Assembly (NCBI GenBank): GCA_016867695.1
Contig: VGIY01000126.1
Span: 1-7,472, forward strand
DNA from: Candidatus Eiseniibacteriota bacterium
GTDB taxonomy: Bacteria; Eisenbacteria; RBG-16-71-46; CAIMUX01; WJJG01
Reading direction: 5' to 3'
Length of the DNA: 7,472 bases
Shown: in pieces, positions 1-6,633 of the stretch
How positions within the stretch are numbered: position 1 is the first letter of the stretch
Layout of the letters: each line of letters opens with the position of its first letter
Position numbers and translations under genes: made by a program
The notes under the pieces: generated by a model
The model's input: only the letters and a program-made list of their open reading frames with translations
What the model was told of the DNA's origin: nothing
Databases searched by the model: none

Positions 1-1463
1 GACGGGATCTACGCCTGCCCGCAGGGCGAGGAGGAGGAGGACGGCGGGGAGGGAGAAGACTCGGACGGCGACGATGCCGTGGGCGAGGATACGGCCGGCG
101 GGGAGATCGATGGCGATGGTAACGAGGATGGCCTCGACGAGGGAGGCCTCGACCAGCTCCCGACTTCCGCGAGCAACCTGAGCCGGGGTGTCCTGCTCGT
201 CCATCATCCGCCTGGCCTTCAGTACAGCGCGGGGATCGACTACTGCGCGTATGCCAGGGACAGCCTTTCGTCTTCCGACTGCCGGGAGGACGTCAACCCG
301 ACCGTGCCGCTCGATGCCGCGGCCTCGGTCTGGTTCGTGATCGCCGCCTGGAGCGAGGCGAAGGAGTTCGCCGGGGTCGAGTTCGGGTTCGGGCACTACG
401 ACGAGCAGGCCTACGCCATCGTCGACCATGGGCCTTGCTTCCCCGACTCGGGGAGCGAGCTGGCCGACGCGGGCTGGCCCGGGCCGCTGGCGGGCACATC
501 GCTAACGGCCACGACCGCTTGGCAGGGCGAGTTCGTTCCAGTCTACTACTTCGCCGGCTATGCCTACTCGGAGGCCGAGATCGCCATTCAGGGGCGCGAA
601 CCGGGAGCCCTCGCCAAGATCACCAACGCGCTCGCCCTGGAGTGTGAGGTCTGGGCGTCGCGATGCGGCGTACTCGGCCTCGGGCGCAGTGGTGTCACAC
701 CGTGCCCGAGCATGTCGCTGACGCAGGAAGTCCTCGTGCGGTTCGTGCCCGGCGGGATCGAGCTACCCTCGGGCACCTCCCACGCGACGCCCGCGGAGGT
801 GACCGCGTCCTCCGCGGGCTTCCGTCCACTCCTGTCCGAGTTCTCGGTGCGTCACATCGCCAAGTCATTCCCGGGTGCCGTGAGGGACGCAACGGGCTTC
901 ATCTGCAGATCGGGGCAGACCGTCCACCTGACTGACGTGACCGATCATTACCGCCTGCTTGTTGCCGACTCCGTGCAGGCGCTCGAACTGGCCTCCTCTC
1001 TCGCCACAGACCCATCGGTCTTGCAGGCGACTGTGGATGTGCTGGAAGCCGACCTCTGCGTTGTCTGGCCCAACGAGTTCGACCTGCCCCACCACAATCA
1101 CTGGCACCTTCACAACGACCGCTGGGCAGACCCGGAAGTGACGTGCCTTCCCGACGTAGACATTGACGCACCCCAGGCGTGGGACATCATCCAAGGCAGT
1201 AGCATGGTGAGGATTGGCGTTCTGGATTCGCCGATCTTCGTTGGTCTTGGCAACCCTCAGGAGGGCCATGAGGACCTGCGGCACGGCCGGATCATCCGCC
1301 AGGATGACGGCCACTACCCCGTCCACTATCATGGGACAGCGGTCACCGGGGTGATCGCTTCATGGCCGAACAACGGGCTGGGCACCGTGGGCGTCGATTG
1401 GGAGGCGGAGATCTATGGCTACGATGTTAATCGACATCTTGGGTCGGTCAACACCGACGCGAT

Positions 1464-1471
1464 AGCTTATG
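1464..1471 (+). repeat. Target-site duplication, left copy (AGCTTATG)
   Basis: Eight bases identical to 2835-2842 directly abut the two ends of the insertion sequence. The flanking bases differ (T before and G after here; C before and A after on the right), so the repeat is exactly 8 bp, the length usual for the ISL3 family. Confidence 0.93.
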
Positions 1472-1496
1472 GCCTCTTCCGGCTTTCTGGTGGCCG
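1472..1496 (+). repeat. IS left terminal inverted repeat
   Basis: Compared without gaps to the reverse complement of 2810-2834, 17 of 25 positions match. An uninterrupted core of eight (TCTTCCGG, 1475-1482) and a second block of five (GTGGC, 1490-1494) hold most of the identity. The outermost three bases differ at positions 2 and 3 (GCC here, GGG on the right). Confidence 0.85.
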
Positions 1497-1499
1497 GAT

Positions 1500-1528
1500 T
1501 TGCTGATGGATCGGACGGGTGATACCGT
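1500..1528 (+). promoter_or_regulatory. Weak candidate promoter for the transposase
   Basis: TTGCTG (1500-1505) could be a -35 box. A TGA then TACCGT (1520-1528) at 17-bp spacing could be an extended -10 element. Each hexamer matches the sigma-70 consensus at only about three of six positions, so this is a weak proposal that rests mainly on its position between the IS end and the transposase. If real, transcription would start near 1535, inside the inverted repeat at 1524-1560, and the transcript would lack that repeat's left arm. Confidence 0.2.
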
Positions 1529-1560
1529 CCCGCCTGGCGAGGGGCCAGGGGGGGGACGGT
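1524..1560 (+). promoter_or_regulatory. Hairpin covering the ribosome-binding region of the transposase
   Basis: An outer arm ACCGTCCC (1524-1531) pairs perfectly with GGGACGGT (1553-1560). Nested inside, CCTGGC (1533-1538) pairs with GCCAGG (1544-1549) around a 5-base loop. That gives 14 pairs with a 1-versus-3 base internal loop. The structure ends two bases before the ATG at 1562 and contains the G-rich segment that would serve as ribosome-binding site. A second GGACGG at 1513-1518 can pair with CCGTCC at 1525-1530, an alternative fold that would release the right arm. Known IS elements such as IS10 and IS50 use hairpins in read-through transcripts to block transposase translation; that role here is inferred. 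Confidence 0.55.
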
Positions 1561-1561
1561 C

Positions 1562-2806
1562 ATGGACGACAAGACGCTTTACGCTAGGCTGCTCGGCTTG
1601 ACGCCGCCCTGGGGGATCGAGAGGGTGGAACTGAAGCTGGCCGAAGGAGAGGTCCACCTCTTCGTGGCGCTGCCCATGAATGAGCTCTGGGTCTGCCCGG
1701 AGTGCCTCGAGCGGGCGCCCATTCATGACCACCGGGAGCGGACCTGGCGGCATCTCGACACCTTCCAGTACCGGACACTCCTGCACGCCCGTGTGCCCCG
1801 CCTGAACTGCCCGAACCACGGCATCAAGCAGATCCGCGTCCCCTGGGCCGAGGAGAACTCGAGATTCACCGCGCTCTTTGAGGCCCTCGCCATCGAATGG
1901 ATGAAGCAGGCCTCGATCTCCGCGGTGGCTGAGCGTCTGCACCTCACCTGGGACGAGGCCGCCGGGATCCAGGCTCGCGCCGTTCGGCGGGGTCTGGCAC
2001 GCCGTCAGGCCGAGCCGGTGCCGTATCTCGGTATCGACGAGACCTCCTTCCAGCGTCGGCACAGGTATGTCACCGTGGTGTCCGACCTCATGAGGTCCCG
2101 CGTTCTCTACGTGGCCGATGAGCGCAAGCGCGAGAGCCTCGACGGCTTCTGGGAGGCCATGACCGACGAGCAGTTGCGTGCCGTCGAGGGGGTCGCGCTC
2201 GACATGTGGGAGCCGTACATCGGCGCGGTAACCGAGAGCATCCCGAGAGGCGGGGAGAAGATCGTCTTCGACAAGTTCCATGTGGCCAAGCACCTGAATG
2301 ACGCCGTGGACAAGGTCCGCCGGAGCGAGCACCGCGCCCTTCGCACGAACGGCAAGGAGTGGCTCAAGGGGACGAAGCACGATTGGCTTCGCAACCCAGC
2401 CCGGTTCAGCTTGGCCGAGTGGCGTCGCTTCCTTCGGCTGGCCCGGCGGAGCGACCTCAAGACGGCTCGTGCCTGGTCTCTCAAGGAGGAGTTCATGCGG
2501 TTCTGGGACTACCGTTACCGCGGTGCTGCCGACCGGCACTTCCGCAGCTGGTACAACTGGGCCATTCGTAGCCGCCTGGAACCCATCAAGCGTGTCGGCC
2601 GGATGATCAACCGCTACTACGAGAACATCGCCACCTACTTCCGACACCCGATCACCAATGCGGCTGCCGAGGGCATCAACGCGACGATTCAGCGGATCAA
2701 GGGCATGGCCCGAGGCTTCCGCAATCCCGAACGCTTCCGAATGGCGATCTACTTCCATTGCGGTGGACTCGACCTATGCCCCAGCACAACCATGTTCACC
2801 CAATGA
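1562..2806 (+). CDS. tnp: ISL3-family transposase
   Basis: A 414-residue DDE transposase, full length for the family, that would cut and join the ends of the surrounding IS. Seen in order: an N-terminal zinc-finger-like module with C45, C48 (CPEC) and C83, H86 (CPNH); a probable helix-turn-helix around residues 118-142 (SISAVAERLHLTW); then the ISL3-type catalytic core with D159 in GIDETSF, D214 in LDMWEPY, the FDKFHVAKHLN motif at 236-246, and E370 in NAAAEGIN followed by a basic GFRN segment. D159, D214 and E370 are the expected DDE triad. The ATG at 1562 is chosen because family members begin close to this point and the next in-frame Met is at residue 40. The ribosome-binding site is only a G-rich stretch lying within an inverted repeat. 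There are no frameshifts or internal stops. The stop codon overlaps an ATG in the next frame (ATGA, 2803-2806). Confidence 0.95.
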   Translation: MDDKTLYARLLGLTPPWGIERVELKLAEGEVHLFVALPMNELWVCPECLERAPIHDHRERTWRHLDTFQYRTLLHARVPRLNCPNHGIKQIRVPWAEENSRFTALFEALAIEWMKQASISAVAERLHLTWDEAAGIQARAVRRGLARRQAEPVPYLGIDETSFQRRHRYVTVVSDLMRSRVLYVADERKRESLDGFWEAMTDEQLRAVEGVALDMWEPYIGAVTESIPRGGEKIVFDKFHVAKHLNDAVDKVRRSEHRALRTNGKEWLKGTKHDWLRNPARFSLAEWRRFLRLARRSDLKTARAWSLKEEFMRFWDYRYRGAADRHFRSWYNWAIRSRLEPIKRVGRMINRYYENIATYFRHPITNAAAEGINATIQRIKGMARGFRNPERFRMAIYFHCGGLDLCPSTTMFTQ

Positions 2807-2809
2807 GAT

Positions 2810-2834
2810 CAGCCACACGATTCCCGGAAGACCC
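2810..2834 (-). repeat. IS right terminal inverted repeat
   Basis: Read on the minus strand from 2834 inward it starts GGGTCTTCCGG and matches the left end at 17 of 25 positions. It begins three bases after the transposase stop codon, so the right end has almost no spare non-coding sequence. Confidence 0.85.
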
Positions 2835-2842
2835 AGCTTATG
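2835..2842 (+). repeat. Target-site duplication, right copy (AGCTTATG)
   Basis: An exact copy of 1464-1471, directly after the right IS end. The restored host codon is formed by G1471 plus AG at 2843-2844. Confidence 0.93.
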
Positions 2843-4182
2843 AGGTTAGAAGAGCGATCACGGACGGGTGCGCGATTCTCAACTGCAGTTGGATTGTCCG
2901 TGAGCCTTCCGCGGTGGACCCACCCCCGGCAGGGTTTCAGTACGCGTTCGTCGATGCCTACAAGGCGAATGTTCTTGTCGTGGCTGCGATGGGGAATTGG
3001 GATCAGTCGGTGGTTTATCCCGCGAACTGGGACCACGGGAGCCTCGGTGTCGGCAATGTGAAGTGCAATGGCGAGCCCTCTGGGGCTACCAACGCCACAA
3101 GCACACACATCGATGTAGCAGCGCCTGGACACAACGTGTACATACCTTGTTACAGCAATGAGGAATGCCCATGTGATGAGAACGGCTATGCGACGTGTAC
3201 TGGCACGTCTCTCGCTGCTCCAGTCGTGACCGGGATCGCGTCTCTGTTGCTGGCCTACAGCGATCTGCATCAACTAGATCTCTGCAACGATGATCTGGCG
3301 GCGTTGATTCGTCTTGGCGCGGACGATCTGGGGGGGGCCGGCTGGGACATCCAGACCGGCTGGGGGATCGTCAATGCCTGGAACAGCCTCATGATCCTCG
3401 AGACCAACGAGCCGGAGGATCCGCACTTCGTTCTGTTGTCGGATGCTGGTTCCGATTCCGAGGAGGAGGTGGGGGGACCGGTCGAATACCATCTGTGGGG
3501 CGTTGCGGAATGGAATCAAGGACGACCCTGCTCCGAGAACCTCGTGCTGCAGAAGGTCGAGGTGAAAAAGCTGGTGTCGCTGGGAGGGGTGGAGCCGGAG
3601 ACGGCTGTGGTGTGGGGCCGCGGCTTCCATACGAGGGGCCTGGGCGACTTCGAGTCTGAGCCTGGCGATCCGGGGATCCTGTGGGGCTACGGGCACTGCG
3701 AGCCGGTGGGGACTGCGGTGGATGGGAGTTGGTGGTTCAGAACCTGGGTCTACTCATACAACGAGGGCGAGCGCTGGTTCCCCTGCCCTCCAGGGGAGGT
3801 CCTTTGGTCGTACGGCGTCTGCTCGGCTCCTTCCTTCTCACGTGTCGGCGAGGAAGCTGGAAGCCTGACAGCCGGGTTCCCGGAGGGCATGCAGATCGGA
3901 ACCGGAAGCCCAGTGGTGGGTGGCGCGGTCTTCACCCTTCGTCTTCCCGGGCCCGGGCGGCTGCGGGCGAGCGTCTTCGACGTGCAGGGGCGGCAAGTGA
4001 GGGTCGTGGCAGAGGGGGACTTCCCGGCTGGTGCGGTCGAGCTCGCGTGGGATCAGCGCGATGATAAGGGAGCGCCGGCGGGCTCGGGGCTCTACATCGT
4101 CCGCGTCGAAAGCCCATACGGAATCGCGACGAGGCGATTCATGGTTGTTCGCTAGAGGTAAACGGGCAGTGATGCGCGCAAC

Positions 4183-4215
4183 GCAGAAGTCCTTCCGGGG
4201 CAGGAGGGACTCTGC
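4183..4215 (+). promoter_or_regulatory. Strong hairpin between the protease and beta-helix genes
   Basis: AGTCCTTCC (4188-4196) pairs with GGAGGGACT (4203-4211), with one G-T wobble and a 6-base loop. After a single bulged A, GCAG (4183-4186) pairs with CTGC (4212-4215). The stem is 13 pairs long. No T-run follows, so it is not a classical intrinsic terminator. It ends three bases before the ribosome-binding site (GGAGG, 4219-4223) of the next gene. It could be a terminator without a U-tract, an mRNA 3' stabiliser for the protease transcript, or a leader element of the next gene. Confidence 0.5.
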
Positions 4216-4228
4216 ATCGGAGGGTGCT

Positions 4229-5128
4229 ATGAGGGTGTTCTTGGTCGTGCTGGCGGCGCTCGCCCTCGGGCTCTCGACGTGGGCCCGGGCCGATACGCTG
4301 CATGTGTTTCCGGACGGGACGGGGGACTACCCGACGATCCAGGCGGCAGTGGATGCGGCCGGCGACGGCGACACCATCCTGCTGGGCGACGGGGTCTTCC
4401 GGGGCGACGGGAACCGGGACATCGTGGTGTACAACAAGGCCGTGACGATCGCTTCCGGGTCCGGAGATCCCACGCGCGCGGTGATCGATTGCAGCGGCAG
4501 CGAGGCGGATCCGCATTGGGGATTCGAGATCGATTCCAGCTATCCATGCATCATCGAGGGGATCACCGTGAAGAACGGATGGAAGCAGACGCCGCAACGC
4601 GGTCGCTGGGGGGGAGCAGTGTTCTGGCGCTATAGCCACGTGAGACTGGTCAACTGCGTCTTCGCGCACAATCGAGCGGACCTTGGCGGCGCGGTCGGCG
4701 GGGGCTACGGGGGGATTGAGATCGAGTCATGCACGTTCTATGGGAACGGTGCGCGCGAATGGGGTGGTTCGATCATTCAAGATGATTGGGGCAGTACGAC
4801 GCTCAGTCACTGCATCATCGCCTTCGGAACAGGCGGGGGATCAGCGCGTTCTTTGTGCGGGGGCGTGCCAATGCAGTGCTGCAACATCTACGGCAACGCG
4901 GGCGGCGACTATGACTTCTTCCCGGGCCAGCTCGGCGTGAACGGCAACATCTGCGCGGATCCGCTCTTCTGCGACCCGGCCAGGCTGGACCTGAGCATCG
5001 CGGCGGACTCCCCCTGCGCTCCCGGCGGGGAGTGCGGCCTGATGGGGGCGCTGCCCGTGGGCTGCGGCCCGACGCCCGTGGAGGCGACGACCTGGGGAGC
5101 GATCAAGGGCCTGTACCGGGCCGAGTAG
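4229..5128 (+). CDS. Secreted right-handed beta-helix protein
   Basis: A 299-residue exported protein of the parallel beta-helix (pectate-lyase-like / choice-of-anchor) type. The ATG at 4229 is chosen over longer in-frame options because GGAGG lies 5 bases upstream and a clean signal peptide follows: basic MR, a hydrophobic core, and an Ala-Arg-Ala cleavage site after residue 21. The mature protein opens with the YPTIQAAVDAA motif (34-44) that commonly starts these helices. Repeating beta-helix rungs follow, such as VRLVNCVFAHN (138-148), IEIESCTFYGN (163-173) and TTLSHCIIAF (190-199). The C-terminal part is Cys-rich (NIYGNAGGD, ADPLFCDP, DSPCAPG, CGLMGALPVGCG), then ends with a short tail, VEATTWGAIKGLYR (284-297). 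These features recur in secreted proteins of Eisenbacteria-like lineages. No catalytic residues of a polysaccharide lyase are recognisable, so enzymatic activity should not be assumed. The substrate or partner is unknown. Confidence 0.88.
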   Translation: MRVFLVVLAALALGLSTWARADTLHVFPDGTGDYPTIQAAVDAAGDGDTILLGDGVFRGDGNRDIVVYNKAVTIASGSGDPTRAVIDCSGSEADPHWGFEIDSSYPCIIEGITVKNGWKQTPQRGRWGGAVFWRYSHVRLVNCVFAHNRADLGGAVGGGYGGIEIESCTFYGNGAREWGGSIIQDDWGSTTLSHCIIAFGTGGGSARSLCGGVPMQCCNIYGNAGGDYDFFPGQLGVNGNICADPLFCDPARLDLSIAADSPCAPGGECGLMGALPVGCGPTPVEATTWGAIKGLYRAE

Positions 5129-5308
5129 CGGCGAGGGGCTGACCACTGCGCCTGGCCGTCCTGGCTGGTCAACGTCCCGGTCGCGAGCGGGAACGCCTGC
5201 TCCTTGCAGCCGGGGCTTGCCCGGCAGCGCTGGTCAGGGCAGGATGCTGCCGTTGGGGCGCCCGGGCCGGAGAGCGCCGGCGGCGGGGTGGGGCGCCGAG
5301 GAGGGAGC
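5129..5308. other. Intergenic gap upstream of purD with inverted repeats
   Basis: No gene is supported in these 180 bases. One perfect 6-bp hairpin is visible (GCCGGG 5209-5214 with CCCGGC 5220-5225, 5-base loop). TGACCA (5140-5145) pairs with TGGTCA (5166-5171), and a further TGGTCA lies at 5231-5236. No T-run follows any stem. The gap must hold the purD-purE promoter unless the operon is co-transcribed with the beta-helix gene, but I see no convincing -35/-10 pair, PurR-like operator or recognisable riboswitch. In sequence this GC-rich, short stems can be accidental. Confidence 0.4.
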
Positions 5309-6619
5309 ATGAGAGTCCTCATCGTCGGCGGCGGGGGGCGCGAGCATGCCCTCGGCTGGGCGATCCGCCGCTCTCCGCTGGGGGCCGAGCTGCACGCCAT
5401 GCCGGGCAATCCGGGGCTGGCCGGGATCGCCGTCTGCCACCCCGGGGATCCGCTGCGCGCGGTGGATGTCGGCGACCTCGTCTCGCGCCTGGGGATCGAC
5501 CTCGTCGTCGTCGGGCCCGAGGCGCCGCTGGTCGCCGGGCTGGGCGACGCGATCGCCGCCCGGGGCGTACGCGTCTTCGGCCCGAGCGCGGCGGCGTCGC
5601 GGATCGAGGGCAGCAAGATCTTCGCCAAGGAACTGATGCGCCGCCACGGCATCCCGACGGCGGCGCATCGGGTGTTCGACGATCCGGAGAGCGCGTTCGC
5701 GGCCGCGCGCGAGGCGCGCTACCCGCTGGTGATCAAGGCCGACGGGCTCGCCGCCGGCAAGGGCGCGCTCATCGCCGGCGATGCCCCGGAGGCGCGGCTG
5801 GCGATCGAGGCGCTGATGGTCGAGCGCCGCTTCGGGGAGGCGGGGGCGCGCATCGTCTTCGAGGAGTTCCTGGAAGGCGAGGAGATGAGCGTCTTCGCCA
5901 TCGCCGCGGGCGAGCGCTATCGGCTCCTCCCGGCGACGCAGGACCACAAGCGCGCCTACGACGGCGATCAGGGACCGAACACGGGCGGCATGGGCGCCTA
6001 CGCGCCCGTGCCGGGCTGGAGGCCGCAGCTCGAGGCCTGCGTGCGCCGGGAAGTGATCGAACCGACGCTGGCGGCGCTGGCGGCGGAGGGATGCCCCTAC
6101 ACCGGGCTGCTCTACGCCGGGCTGATGGTCAAGGAGGGGGCGCCGCGGGTGGTCGAGTTCAACTGCCGATTCGGAGATCCCGAGACGCAGGCGCTCGTCG
6201 CCGTCCTCTCGGGCGATCTGCTGGCGGCGCTCTGGGCGGCGGCGGATCCCGCGGCCGCGGCGGGCGAGCTGCCGCCGCTGGGACACGACGGGCGCGCCGG
6301 CGTCTGCGTCGTCGTCGCCGCGGGGGGCTACCCGGGCCCGGCGCGGCAGGGGGACGAGATCGCGGGCGTGGACGAAGCCGCCGCCTGTCCGGGGGCGCTC
6401 GTCTTCCACGCCGGCACCGAGCTTCGGGATGGCCGCCTGCGCACCCGGGGAGGGCGCGTGCTCAATGTCGTCGGCGTGGGGGATGATCTGCAGGAGGCTC
6501 GGGACCGGGCCTATGCGGCCGCCGGGAGGATCCACATTTCGGAGTCCTTCTACCGCCGCGACATCGCCTGGCGGGGGTTGAGGGCGCGGGAGCGCAGCGC
6601 GTTGAAGTCGGGACACTGA
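5309..6619 (+). CDS. purD: Phosphoribosylamine--glycine ligase (GAR synthetase)
   Basis: Cytoplasmic ATP-grasp enzyme that joins 5-phosphoribosylamine and glycine to form GAR, the second step of de novo purine synthesis. At 436 residues it is close to the usual monofunctional bacterial length (about 430), with no fused PurM or PurN domain. Motifs in order: the N-terminal nucleotide-fold loop GGGGREHAL (7-15); GPEAPLVAGL (69-78); GPSAAASRIEGSK (91-103); ATP-grasp lysine segment VIKADGLAAGKG (141-152); ATQDHKRAYDGD (209-220) followed by GPNTGGMGAY (222-231); and the metal/ATP site VEFNCRFGDPETQ (282-294). The C-terminal domain (from about 330) carries VVVAAGGYPG and ISESFYRRDI. The start at 5309 is set by a strong purine-rich ribosome-binding site (GAGGAGGG, 5299-5306) and by the family's usual start, MRVLIVGGGGREHAL. 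It precedes purE by 14 bp, so the two are probably one transcript. Confidence 0.97.
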   Translation: MRVLIVGGGGREHALGWAIRRSPLGAELHAMPGNPGLAGIAVCHPGDPLRAVDVGDLVSRLGIDLVVVGPEAPLVAGLGDAIAARGVRVFGPSAAASRIEGSKIFAKELMRRHGIPTAAHRVFDDPESAFAAAREARYPLVIKADGLAAGKGALIAGDAPEARLAIEALMVERRFGEAGARIVFEEFLEGEEMSVFAIAAGERYRLLPATQDHKRAYDGDQGPNTGGMGAYAPVPGWRPQLEACVRREVIEPTLAALAAEGCPYTGLLYAGLMVKEGAPRVVEFNCRFGDPETQALVAVLSGDLLAALWAAADPAAAAGELPPLGHDGRAGVCVVVAAGGYPGPARQGDEIAGVDEAAACPGALVFHAGTELRDGRLRTRGGRVLNVVGVGDDLQEARDRAYAAAGRIHISESFYRRDIAWRGLRARERSALKSGH

Positions 6620-6633
6620 CCCAAGGAGGGGCC

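Larger units (their letters stand above)
1..1506 (+). pseudogene. N-terminal half of secreted S8 (subtilisin-like) protease, disrupted by IS
   Basis: The frame is open from base 1, so the gene starts upstream; the GTG at 79 lies inside an acidic D/E/G-rich linker and is unlikely to be the true start. Seen in order: the linker (about codons 10-57); a Cys-containing domain (about codons 58-238, with a VYYFAGYAY motif and ending near PCPS) that I associate with secreted Eisenbacteria-like proteins but cannot name; a prodomain-like segment beginning EVLVRFVPGG (from about 720), resembling fervidolysin-type propeptides; and the first part of the peptidase domain (from about 1150, DVDIDAPQAWDI). 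The catalytic Asp is in VLDSPI (codon 1225-1227) and the catalytic His in HGTAVTGV (codon 1330-1332). After AIAY the frame enters the insertion sequence, reads about a dozen foreign residues and stops at TGA 1504-1506. This half lacks the catalytic Ser, so it cannot be an active protease. Family assignment is firm; the N-terminal domain's role is unknown. Confidence 0.88.
1472..2834 (+). mobile_element. Complete ISL3-family insertion sequence, 1363 bp
   Basis: The element is defined by three agreeing signals: an 8-bp direct repeat on both sides, imperfect terminal inverted repeats (left GCCTCTTCCGG, right end read inward GGGTCTTCCGG), and one intact transposase gene covering most of its length. 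Length, 8-bp duplication and the TCTT-containing termini are usual for ISL3. The left non-coding end is 90 bp; the right is only 28 bp after the transposase stop. No passenger gene is present. Removing the element and one repeat copy restores the protease frame with GAG at the junction. The perfect duplication and intact transposase suggest a recent and possibly still mobile element. Confidence 0.95.
2803..4155 (+). pseudogene. C-terminal half of the S8 protease with FlgD-type Ig tail
   Basis: This is the continuation of the gene broken at 1471; host sequence resumes at the second repeat copy (2835-2842) in the same frame as the first half. Seen: AILNCSW, a typical subtilase strand; VVAAMGN with the oxyanion Asn (codon 2995-2997); GTSLAAPVVTG with the catalytic Ser (codon 3208-3210); a region of unknown fold (about 3420-3870); and a C-terminal beta-sandwich with VFDVQGRQV and GLYIVRV (about 3880-4155), typical of the FlgD_ig / secretion-tail domains of FCB-type bacteria. 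The fragment has no signal peptide or Asp/His residues and cannot act alone. Its first in-frame ATG upstream of the junction is at 2803, overlapping the transposase stop, so some translation by coupling is conceivable. Joined without the IS, the two halves give 927 residues within this window, plus a missing N-terminus. Confidence 0.88.

Noticed and set aside
1448..2758. Long open frame (436 codons) on the minus strand opposite the transposase
   Set aside because: It is antisense to a clearly recognisable transposase, its translation has no recognisable motif, and it crosses the IS boundary. Such shadows are common in high-GC genes.
2758..2802. TTG at 2758 as a genuine start of an independent downstream protease
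   Set aside because: The region is transposase coding sequence in another frame, and the fragment lacks the Asp and His boxes and a signal peptide. It is the second half of the disrupted gene.
4031..4228. Extended start for the beta-helix protein inside the protease gene
   Set aside because: It would bury the signal peptide about 66 residues inside the protein. The ATG at 4229 has both a ribosome-binding site and a proper signal peptide.
5204..5308. Extended start for PurD at 5204
   Set aside because: PurD proteins begin at the nucleotide-fold motif, and the ATG at 5309 has a strong ribosome-binding site; the extra residues resemble no PurD N-terminus.
5129..5308. Riboswitch (purine, ZTP or glycine class) in front of purD
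   Set aside because: I looked for the conserved core words of these classes and saw none; the stems present are short and GC-rich.
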